6,775 bases of DNA from an uncultured Oscillospiraceae bacterium (GTDB lineage Bacteria; Bacillota; Clostridia; Oscillospirales; Oscillospiraceae), in NCBI GenBank assembly GCA_934659415.1, contig CAKUHW010000056.1, positions 1 to 6,775 of the forward strand. Direction: 5' to 3'. The notes under the pieces are model-generated. The model was not told the origin of the DNA and searched no databases. It saw only the letters and a list, made by a program, of their open reading frames with translations. Position 1 is the stretch's first letter. Each line of letters opens with the position of its first letter. Below, in pieces: positions 1 through 5,580 of the stretch. A program made the position numbers and the translations under genes.

Positions 1-1413
1 GCCCAGGGTGACGTTTTCTTTTTCGGCTCCGAGGTCAAGTCCTTTCTCCCTCATCCGGCATTCAAAAAGGAGCTGAACCGGGAAGCGCTGAAATTCTACC
101 TGACTTTTCAGTACTCCGCCCTCAACGAATCCTTTTTCAAGGGCGCCTACCGGCTGCTGCCCGGGCACCAGCTGACCCATAAGGACGGCGTGACGGAGAT
201 CACCTCCTACCACGAGTTCCGCTTTGAGGCGGACCACCGCTCCCTGCGGGAGCACGCGGAGGAGATCCGGGAGGTGGTCACCGAGTCGGTGAAGGCCCAT
301 GAGATCGCCGACGTAGAGGTGGGCTCCTTCCTGTCCGGCGGCATCGACTCCAGCGTGATCGCCTGCCTGTCCCGGCCGGACAAGACCTACTCCGTGGGCT
401 TTGCCAACAAGGGCTTTGACGAGACCAGCGAGGCCCAGGCCCTGTGTAAGGAGCTGGGGCTGAAGAACATCTCCAAGACCATTTCAGCCGAGGAGTTTTT
501 TGCGGCGCTGCCCGCTATCCAGTACTATGCGGACGAGCCCAACGCGAACCTCTCCACCGTTCCGCTCTATTTTCTGTCCCAGCTGGCGGCGAAGGATGTA
601 AAGGTGGTCCTCTCCGGCGAGGGCAGCGACGAGCTCTTCGGCGGCTATATCACCTACCACACCACCCGCCTGTACGACGCCTACCGGAAGCTTCCTCTGG
701 GCCTGCGCAAAAAGGCGGCGGCCTGGGCCGCCGGCCGGCCGGCCTTCCACGGCCAGGGGTTCCTGACCAAGGCAGCGCAGGATATCCGGGACAATTATGT
801 GGGACAGGCGTTCATCTTTGACAACGACGAGGCCGAGCGGGTCCTCACCGAGCCCTACCGCTCCCCCATGACCTGGAAGGATCTCACAGGGCCCTACTTT
901 GACGCGGTGCCCGACGCGGACGACCTGACCAAAAAGCAGTATCTGGACCTCCATCTCTGGCAGCCGCTGGACATTCTGCGCAAGGCCGACCGGATGACCA
1001 TGGCCCACTCTCTGGAGCTGCGCGTGCCCTATCTGGACCGGGAGGTCTGGGAGGTGGCGCGGCGCATCCCCAGCAGTCAGAAGCTGCGGGGAAAGTCCAC
1101 CACGAAGTACGCCCTCCGGGTGGCTGCCGTGCCGCTGCTGCCGGACGACTGGATCAAGCGCCCCAAGGTGGGTTTCCCGGTGCCCTTTGTGCAGTGGCTC
1201 CGGGAGGAGCGGTGGTACAGCTGGGCCAAAGACCTTCTGGCGCAGGACTGGGTGGGGGAGTTCTTTGACCGGGCTTACCTTCTGGAGCTGCTGGAGCAGC
1301 ACTACTCCGGCAGGGGCCGCACCCACCGGAAGCTGTATACCGTGCTCTCCTTCCTGATCTGGTATCAGGATTATTTCCCCGAGCGGTGCGGCGCGCAGCC
1401 GTTCACGCCGTAA
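1..1413 (+). CDS. asnB: Asparagine synthetase B, glutamine-hydrolysing (5' partial)
   Basis: Makes asparagine from aspartate, ATP and glutamine-derived ammonia in the cytoplasm. Frame 1 is open from the first base, giving 470 visible residues of a family usually near 600-630, so the start codon and the N-terminal Cys nucleophile lie outside. The GTG at 190 is an internal valine codon, because the upstream 63 codons already read as the end of the class II glutamine amidotransferase domain (GSEVK, then FQYSALNESFFKG and LLPGH). The synthetase domain shows the ATP-pyrophosphatase P-loop SGGIDSS (334-354), YADEPNAN, SGEGSDELFGGY (613-648), RKADRMTMAHSLELRVPYLD (979-1038) and RPKVGFPVPF, all typical AsnB signatures. 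The gene ends in TAA just before a strong terminator, so it is transcriptionally separate from the next operon. Membership in the family is secure. A dedicated role, for example in a peptide or cell-wall amidation cluster, cannot be judged without the upstream genes. Confidence 0.95.
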   Translation, partial: AQGDVFFFGSEVKSFLPHPAFKKELNREALKFYLTFQYSALNESFFKGAYRLLPGHQLTHKDGVTEITSYHEFRFEADHRSLREHAEEIREVVTESVKAHEIADVEVGSFLSGGIDSSVIACLSRPDKTYSVGFANKGFDETSEAQALCKELGLKNISKTISAEEFFAALPAIQYYADEPNANLSTVPLYFLSQLAAKDVKVVLSGEGSDELFGGYITYHTTRLYDAYRKLPLGLRKKAAAWAAGRPAFHGQGFLTKAAQDIRDNYVGQAFIFDNDEAERVLTEPYRSPMTWKDLTGPYFDAVPDADDLTKKQYLDLHLWQPLDILRKADRMTMAHSLELRVPYLDREVWEVARRIPSSQKLRGKSTTKYALRVAAVPLLPDDWIKRPKVGFPVPFVQWLREERWYSWAKDLLAQDWVGEFFDRAYLLELLEQHYSGRGRTHRKLYTVLSFLIWYQDYFPERCGAQPFTP

Positions 1414-1437
1414 AACAGATCGCTTGCGAGCTTTTCA

Positions 1438-1481
1438 GGGGCCCGCCGCAGAGTTCTTCTGCGGCGGGCCCCGTTGTTTTT
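1438..1481 (+). terminator. Rho-independent terminator after asnB
   Basis: Left arm GGGGCCCGCCGCAGA (1438-1452) and right arm TCTGCGGCGGGCCCC (1458-1472) form a perfect 15-bp stem with a 5-base loop GTTCT. The stem is followed by the T-rich tail GTTGTTTTT (1473-1481). It lies 25 bases after the asnB stop and should isolate asnB transcription from the downstream operon. Orientation follows from the T tract being on the right. Confidence 0.95.
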
Positions 1482-1542
1482 CACAGAATTCCGGCATGAA
1501 GCCGGTTAAAAATAGTTGAAGATACGCTTCAGACTTTCAAAA

Positions 1543-1572
1543 TTGACTTAACGGTAAGGGGGGTGTTACAAT
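1543..1572 (+). promoter_or_regulatory. Sigma-70/SigA-type promoter with extended -10
   Basis: The -35 box is TTGACT (1543-1548, 5/6 match to TTGACA) and the -10 box is TACAAT (1567-1572, 5/6 match to TATAAT), with an 18-base spacer. TG at 1564-1565 sits one base before the -10, an extended -10. An AT-rich stretch (about 1506-1545) lies immediately upstream. A small dyad, CTTA-ACGG-TAAG (1547-1558), overlaps the end of the -35 and could be an operator, but it is short and not centred on the spacer. Transcription would start around 1578-1581, giving a leader of about 30 bases before the ATG at 1609. This is the only obvious promoter for the three downstream genes. Confidence 0.75.
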
Positions 1573-1595
1573 TTTCACAGAGAACCCACAGAAAC

Positions 1596-1608
1596 GGAGG
1601 AAAAAATT
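1596..1608 (+). promoter_or_regulatory. Ribosome binding site fixing the start at 1609
   Basis: GGAGG at 1596-1600 is followed by the 8-base spacer AAAAAATT and then the ATG at 1609. The spacing is ideal and no competing start lies nearby, so it fixes the start of the first PhzA/B-like gene. Confidence 0.85.
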
Positions 1609-2103
1609 ATGGATATTTCAAAGTACCTGGAGTTTGATGCCAAGGACCGCGCTCTGCGGGAGAAGAACCTCGCCACGATTCTCGCCTACCTGGGCTGCAG
1701 GGGGGATGAGCGGCTGGAGCGCTGGAAGTACTTCACGCCGGACGGCCAGGGCGGCTACACCGGCCCCGGGAAGTATGATAACTACGACTTTACCGAGGAC
1801 GGCGTCCCCGGCCACGAGGGGCTGAAGGGCAGCGACGCCTGGAACTGCAGGTTTTTCCCGGACTTTGAATTTACCGACCTGAAGGTGATGCAGACCCAGG
1901 ACCCCAACTACTATGTGGTGATGTCCAAGGGTGACGGCTACATCGATTTCCCCGCCTATGGAAAGAAGCCCTACAGCAACTACTTCATCCACTCCTTCGT
2001 GATGGAGGACGGCCTGATCAAGCGCTATCGCGAGCACATGAACTTCTGCAAGGTCTATCACACCCTGGGCATCGACCTGCCCCAGATCGAATTTCCCCAC
2101 TGA
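1609..2103 (+). CDS. PhzA/PhzB-family protein, copy 1 (NTF2/SnoaL-like fold)
   Basis: A 164-residue cytoplasmic protein close in length to phenazine PhzA/PhzB (about 163 residues). It matches the family, from memory, along its whole length: an N-terminal helix with LREKNLATI, then GDERLERW before the acidic loop (TPDG), GHE (residues 68-70), FFPDFEFTDLKV (82-93), QDPNYYVV, NYFIHSFVMEDGLIKR (124-139), REHMN (141-145) and a tail LGIDLPQI, which parallels LGIAVPQI in PhzB. Glu142 of REHMN appears to match the catalytic glutamate reported for Burkholderia PhzA/B (Glu140), where the enzyme promotes condensation of two aminoketone precursors into the phenazine tricycle. No phzC-G gene is seen here, so phenazine production is not implied. 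Another small-molecule condensation, isomerisation or binding role is equally possible. First gene of the operon, with a good SD and 19 bases before the next gene. Confidence 0.82.
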   Translation: MDISKYLEFDAKDRALREKNLATILAYLGCRGDERLERWKYFTPDGQGGYTGPGKYDNYDFTEDGVPGHEGLKGSDAWNCRFFPDFEFTDLKVMQTQDPNYYVVMSKGDGYIDFPAYGKKPYSNYFIHSFVMEDGLIKRYREHMNFCKVYHTLGIDLPQIEFPH

Positions 2104-2104
2104 G

Positions 2105-2122
2105 AAAGGAGCGCGGAACACA
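2105..2122 (+). promoter_or_regulatory. Ribosome binding site of the second PhzA/B-like gene
   Basis: AAAGGAG (2105-2111) lies in the 19-base gap after the TGA at 2101-2103 and is followed by an 11-base spacer to the ATG at 2123. The spacing is slightly long but no other start codon fits. The close packing supports co-transcription with the preceding gene. Confidence 0.75.
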
Positions 2123-2611
2123 ATGGAACTTGAGGCGCTGCGTGAGAAAAATCTGGCCACCGTCAAGCGCTTTTTTACCCTTCACGGGTTGGAGCGGGTG
2201 GATGTGTTCACCGAGGACGGAGCCAAGGAGCTGGGCTATACCTACGATCCCGAGGCTCCGGCCCCCCGCTGGAACGGCAAGGAGATGCTCCGGGAGAACT
2301 TCGGCGCGAACGTCTCCCTGTTCGCCGGCTGGACGTGGAAGAACATGGAGTTCTATTCCACCCAGGATCCCGACCGCTTCTTCGTGGAGGCCGACGGCTT
2401 CGGCACCCAGTCCGTAAACGGAAAGCAGTCTGAGTATCACAACCACTACATTTTCCGCTTCACCATGGAAAACGGTCTGATCAAGGAAATGGTGGAGTAT
2501 AATAACCCGCTGATGCTGATGCACGCCATCGGCGCGCCCATCCCGAAAATGGCGGACCCGGTGGCCAGCAACCGCGCGGTGTACCACGGAGGAAAGCCGC
2601 TGCAGGTATGA
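2123..2611 (+). CDS. PhzA/PhzB-family protein, copy 2 (NTF2/SnoaL-like fold)
   Basis: A 162-residue paralogue of the preceding gene product. Shared landmarks are LREKNLATV near the N-terminus (residues 6-14), an acidic turn (FTEDG, 29-33), TQDP(D/N), an NHYIFRFTMENGLIK core (107-121) that strongly resembles the NHYIHSF-LENGRIK region of PhzB, then VEYNNP (124-129) and the AIGAPIPKM tail. Glu125 occupies the position of the catalytic glutamate of the phenazine enzymes. The GHE of copy 1 is replaced by GKE (52-54), so the pocket probably differs. A C-terminal extension of about 18 residues follows the usual family end. The pair is clearly diverged, which suggests a heterodimer or two substrates, as with duplicated phzA/phzB in pseudomonads; that is inference. 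The stop codon overlaps the next start (ATGA, 2608-2611), so translation of the membrane protein gene is coupled to this one. Substrate unknown. Confidence 0.8.
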   Translation: MELEALREKNLATVKRFFTLHGLERVDVFTEDGAKELGYTYDPEAPAPRWNGKEMLRENFGANVSLFAGWTWKNMEFYSTQDPDRFFVEADGFGTQSVNGKQSEYHNHYIFRFTMENGLIKEMVEYNNPLMLMHAIGAPIPKMADPVASNRAVYHGGKPLQV

Positions 2612-3468
2612 TGCGGGAGACGACGGAGGGGCAGCGGGCGGCCGCGCTGCCGAAGGGGATGAAAAAGGCGGTCGGGTTGGAGAGCTTTGTATTCCTGGCG
2701 ATCTTTCTGGGCGTGTTCTGCCTGATCGGCGCGCGCATGGGCGCGGCCAATATGCTGCAGACCATGATGAACACCGCCTTCGACCTGCTGGTCAACACCG
2801 TGCTGTACATCATGGCCCTGGCGGTCCTGGCGGGGGCGGTCTCAGCCCTGTTTGCCGAGTTCGGCGTGATCTCGCTGCTGAACAAGCTGCTCTCGCCGCT
2901 GATGAGGCCGCTGTACGGGCTGCCGGGGGCCAGCGTGCTGGGGATCGTGACCACCTATCTGTCGGACAACCCGGCGGTGCTCACCCTGGCGGACGATGCG
3001 GGCTTTCGCCGCTACTTCAAGAAGTATCAGCTGCCGGCGCTGACCAATCTGGGCACGGCCTTCGGCATGGGCCTGATCATCACCACCTATATGCTGGGCG
3101 TGCGCGCGCCGGACGGGGAGAGCTTCCTGGGCCCGGCCCTGCTGGGCAACCTGGGGGCGGTGATCGGTTCCATCGTCAGCACCCGCCTGATGATCCGCCA
3201 TACCAAAAAGCTCTACGGCCTGGACGCGCCCTGCGACGGGGAGGCCGGTGAGCTGGAGGACATGAGCGTGCGCAGGGTCCGCGAGGGCAGCGTGGGCAGC
3301 CGGTTCATCGACGCGCTGCTGACCGGCGGGCAGTCCGGCGTCCAGATGGGCGTGGCCATCATCCCCGGCGTGCTGATCATCTGCACCATGGTGATGATGC
3401 TCACCTACGGCCCCGGCACAGGCGGTTATACCGGCGCGGCCTACGAGGGCGTGGCGGTCCTGCTGCTG
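2608..3468 (+). pseudogene. 5' part of a Gate-like membrane protein gene (CD0519/CD1768-like), truncated
   Basis: About 285 residues of an inner-membrane protein with hydrophobic segments near residues 24-41, 57-80, 105-118, 145-163, 174-192 and 243-266, no cleavable signal peptide, and a charged cytoplasmic loop at about 196-230. The TTYLSDNPAVLTLADD stretch (115-130), KYQLPALTNLGTAFGMGL (139-156) and TGGQSGVQMGVAIIPGVLI (239-257) recall the clostridial CD0519/CD1768 family of membrane proteins and, more distantly, Gate/nucleoside-recognition domains (YjiH, SpmA/SpmB). Transport substrate is unknown. The family normally continues after the YEGV motif (279-282) with further membrane segments, which are missing here. 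Operon position directly after two PhzA/B-like genes suggests export or import of whatever small molecule those proteins handle, or a sensing role; this is inference. The family assignment is from memory, moderate confidence. Confidence 0.65.
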
Positions 3469-5580
3469 ACCGACGGGATGAGCCTTGCCCAGCAGAGAAA
3501 CGCCGTAAAGGAGGCCGCGGCGCGGCTCAGCGGGGCGCAGGAGAACGCCGTGCAGCAGAGGGATGAAGTTATACCCCCGGAGGCTGAAACGCGCCAGAGG
3601 ACCGTTTCTGCGCCAATGCGGGCAGAGGACAACATCCGGCTTGCCCAGCGGGCGGCGGCCAGCCTGGGGGAGAACGGGGCAAAGGCGTTTCGGGCGGCCT
3701 ACGACACGGCCACGGCGGAGACGCTGGACCCGGCGGAGGCGTTCAGGGGCTTTGCCCAGGTGTACAACGCGGCGCTGCGGGGCGAGGAGTACACGGCGGA
3801 GGACCTGCCCGCCCACATGGCGGCGGCAGCCCAGGCCAGCGGGGCCAACGACCGGGCGGCAGCGGCCCAGGCGAAGTACTTCAAGGACGCGGGGCTGGTG
3901 CGGGACGATTACACCAGGCGGGCCAACCTGAGCAGCAAGACGCAGAACACCCTGGACGCCCTGGGGAAGACGCTGGGGGTGCGGATACGGTTTGTGGAGC
4001 AGGTGGACGGGGGCCGGGCAAACGGCTCCTACAGCAACGGCGAGATCACCGTTGCGCTGGATGCGGATGACCCGTACAGCGTGGTAGTTTCCCATGAAAC
4101 GGTGCACCGCATCCGGGAGGCTGCGCCGGACGCATATCAGAGGCTGGAAAATTATGTGCGGGAACACCTGGGCAGCGAGGCGCTGAACGCCAGCGCCATT
4201 CGCCGGGGCGACCGGCTCTACCGCAGCACGGACTTGGACGCCATGACCGAGGAGACGGTGGCGGACGCCTTTGCCCGTATCCTGGGGGAGAAGGACGGAC
4301 TGCACGATCTGGTGCAGGCGGACAGGACCCTGGGGCAGAAGCTGCGGGACGTGATCCATGACATTCTGGTGAAGATCCGGGAGATTTTGAACAAGGGGAG
4401 CAAGGCGCAGCTGACGGAGAAGCAGAAGGCGGAGTTCCGGGCCCTGGAGCAGGACTTGGAGGGCATGGAGAAGGTGCTGGCGGGGGCCATTGAAGAGGTT
4501 GGGGCAAACAAAAACACCGCCCAGGAGGGCGGCGGGAAACGGTATAGCATCAAAGAGATTGTCGGGGATGACAGCAAGAGCTACGGTGTTGGGGTGTATC
4601 TCGATTCGGCCCTCCTGGAAAATTTGACTTCGAAGGAAAGGACCCAAATGGTCAAGGAGCGGATAAAAGAGCTCGGCGGCGAAATCTTTACCGCTTACGA
4701 TGACGCAGGGAACGCTGTTGACATTTCGGTTGCAAAGCCGGGGGCCCGCTTCAAGAACCGTAATGGAAGAATGGTGCCAGTAAATAAAGACCTTACGATG
4801 AAGTATATCGGCAACGAGACAAAACAGGAAGCAGTTGTGTTGCTCGATGAGCTAATCGAAACGGCAAGTTTTGATGAAAGCAGAGCCTCTCTATACTCCC
4901 ATGGTTGGCTGGACAATAACGGGAAAAATAATTGGGACTACTGGGCAACGTATATCCAAGATAAAAACGGGACGATCTGGAGAGCGACTTTAAACCTTGC
5001 AAATACCGTGGACGGCGAAAAAATCCTGTATGACATCAACCCGATAAAAAAAGTAGGGCAGTCCGTCAAGTCGGACACATCCCTACCGCAGACCAGTGTA
5101 GCTCAGAATATCGAAAATGTCAACAGGAAATTTTCGCTGAAAGAGTACACCGACGAGGAAAGGCGGCAGCATGTGAAGGATGCCGTGGATTACTTTGGCA
5201 GCACATCCAGCTGGAACGGACGGGAAGCGGCTGGATTTCTCCGGCAGGCACGAGGGCGGCCCGGGCGGCTACCGCACTGTGGACCACCGGGACATTGCCG
5301 ATGCCCTGGGCGACGGCTACGGCGGGGAGGATCACTCCGGGGCCATGGTGCAGTTCATGGCAGAGGGGAATATCCGTATCAGCCCGGAGAGCGGGGGGAT
5401 CAACCTCTCCGTCATGCCCACCAAGGCGCAGATGGATACTCTGTACGACTTTATCAGCCGGGAACACGGAGAGGTCCTTCTGGACCTGGACAATGCGGAC
5501 GGGCGCACGGTCTCCAGCACGGAATATCCTGCAGGGACCAGGGCAGACAAGATCCTGGGAGATATCAGGGCGTACTTTGA
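2608..5580 (+). CDS. Chimeric ORF: membrane protein N-terminus joined to phage-type polyvalent protein, frameshifted at the end
   Basis: A single 990-codon frame that is almost certainly not one natural protein. Residues 1-about 285 are a polytopic membrane protein. Residues about 286-870 belong to a phage/conjugative-element polyvalent protein. Residues after about 869 (past 5214) are out of frame: arginine-, glycine- and proline-rich low-complexity sequence, while frame 2 gives the sensible continuation. In order, the polyvalent part shows helical Ala-rich sequence (about 288-470), an HExxH domain with HETVH at 496-500 and a candidate third zinc ligand in TEETVADAFARI (546-557), a Lys/Glu-rich helix, RYSIKE (645-650), a toxin/nuclease-like module (about 651-835), and RKFSLKE (840-846). 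The start at 2608 overlaps the previous stop as ATGA. ATG 2611 or 2659 are alternative starts. If expressed, the product would tether the metallopeptidase to the membrane. A recombination scar or assembly join is more likely. Confidence 0.7.
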   Translation: MMRETTEGQRAAALPKGMKKAVGLESFVFLAIFLGVFCLIGARMGAANMLQTMMNTAFDLLVNTVLYIMALAVLAGAVSALFAEFGVISLLNKLLSPLMRPLYGLPGASVLGIVTTYLSDNPAVLTLADDAGFRRYFKKYQLPALTNLGTAFGMGLIITTYMLGVRAPDGESFLGPALLGNLGAVIGSIVSTRLMIRHTKKLYGLDAPCDGEAGELEDMSVRRVREGSVGSRFIDALLTGGQSGVQMGVAIIPGVLIICTMVMMLTYGPGTGGYTGAAYEGVAVLLLTDGMSLAQQRNAVKEAAARLSGAQENAVQQRDEVIPPEAETRQRTVSAPMRAEDNIRLAQRAAASLGENGAKAFRAAYDTATAETLDPAEAFRGFAQVYNAALRGEEYTAEDLPAHMAAAAQASGANDRAAAAQAKYFKDAGLVRDDYTRRANLSSKTQNTLDALGKTLGVRIRFVEQVDGGRANGSYSNGEITVALDADDPYSVVVSHETVHRIREAAPDAYQRLENYVREHLGSEALNASAIRRGDRLYRSTDLDAMTEETVADAFARILGEKDGLHDLVQADRTLGQKLRDVIHDILVKIREILNKGSKAQLTEKQKAEFRALEQDLEGMEKVLAGAIEEVGANKNTAQEGGGKRYSIKEIVGDDSKSYGVGVYLDSALLENLTSKERTQMVKERIKELGGEIFTAYDDAGNAVDISVAKPGARFKNRNGRMVPVNKDLTMKYIGNETKQEAVVLLDELIETASFDESRASLYSHGWLDNNGKNNWDYWATYIQDKNGTIWRATLNLANTVDGEKILYDINPIKKVGQSVKSDTSLPQTSVAQNIENVNRKFSLKEYTDEERRQHVKDAVDYFGSTSSWNGREAAGFLRQARGRPGRLPHCGPPGHCRCPGRRLRRGGSLRGHGAVHGRGEYPYQPGERGDQPLRHAHQGADGYSVRLYQPGTRRGPSGPGQCGRAHGLQHGISCRDQGRQDPGRYQGVL
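3448..3475. other. Junction between chromosomal membrane gene and mobile-element gene
   Basis: Upstream codons read TGAAYEGV (ending about 3453), matching the membrane protein. Downstream codons from about 3469 read LTDGMSLAQQRNAVKEAA, a hydrophilic helix typical of the polyvalent proteins. The residues between (AVLLL) could belong to either side. The reading frame is preserved across the join by chance or selection. No repeat or att-like core can be defined from one side alone. Confidence 0.6.
3940..4536 (+). other. HExxH zinc-metallopeptidase-like module of the polyvalent protein
   Basis: Codons at 4093-4107 spell HETVH, the zincin signature, inside VVVSHETVHRIRE and preceded by a beta-strand pair (GSYSNGEITVALDAD). 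About 50 residues later TEETVADAFARIL (from 4243) supplies Glu548/Glu549, one of which is a plausible third zinc ligand in the gluzincin arrangement. The module is followed by a basic helix (DVIHDILVKIREIL) and a Lys/Glu-rich linker. Peptidase domains of this sort occur in polyvalent proteins and are thought to process the polyprotein or act on host proteins on DNA entry. The catalytic Glu and both His ligands are intact, so the domain could be active if translated. Confidence 0.7.
4558..5124 (+). other. Low-GC toxin/nuclease-like module (LPD3/BECR-like)
   Basis: About 189 residues between two [RK][YF]S[IL]KE motifs. Its features are an N-terminal DVxLDSALLENLTSKER-like start (YLDSALLENLTSKER, 4597-4641), an LDELIETASF helix (4843-4872), then HGWLDNNGKNNWDYWATYI (4903-4959) and an RATLNLANT...ILYDINPIKK end. 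The WDYW/Y-x-x-x-G-x-x-W-R-x-x-L-N-x-A...LYDI arrangement resembles the Large Polyvalent protein-associated Domain 3 group, assigned to the barnase/EndoU/colicin E5-D/RelE-like nuclease fold. That assignment is from memory. Base composition drops: hand counts give 26/60 G+C at 4801-4860 and at 4921-4980, against 38/60 at 4441-4500 and 45/60 at 5221-5280. A separately acquired effector module is likely. Confidence 0.5.

Noticed and set aside
484..1326. 280-codon open frame on the minus strand opposite asnB
   Set aside because: Proline/leucine/glycine/histidine-rich shadow of a GC-rich gene. No SD, no recognisable motifs, and fully antisense to a secure asnB.
190..1413. GTG at 190 as the asnB start
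   Set aside because: The frame is open to base 1 and encodes the conserved end of the amidotransferase domain upstream; there is no SD before 190.
1491..1505. Small hairpin CCGGC-ATGAA-GCCGG before the promoter
   Set aside because: Only a 5-bp stem with no T tract or extended pairing; too weak to call a terminator or riboswitch.
3502..3552. AGGAGG-like sequence (about 3507-3512) as an internal start site for the polyvalent protein
   Set aside because: No start codon lies at a suitable distance. The nearest in-frame GTG (3550) is far too distant, and the coding pattern is continuous through it.
2842..4647. 601-codon minus-strand open frame
   Set aside because: It spans the junction between two unrelated plus-strand coding segments and has composition typical of an antisense shadow. 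Its length reflects codon bias in the GC-rich plus strand.
5205..5222. Programmed ribosomal frameshift
   Set aside because: No slippery heptamer or stop-associated shift signal is visible, and the local spacing looks shortened, which fits a deletion better.
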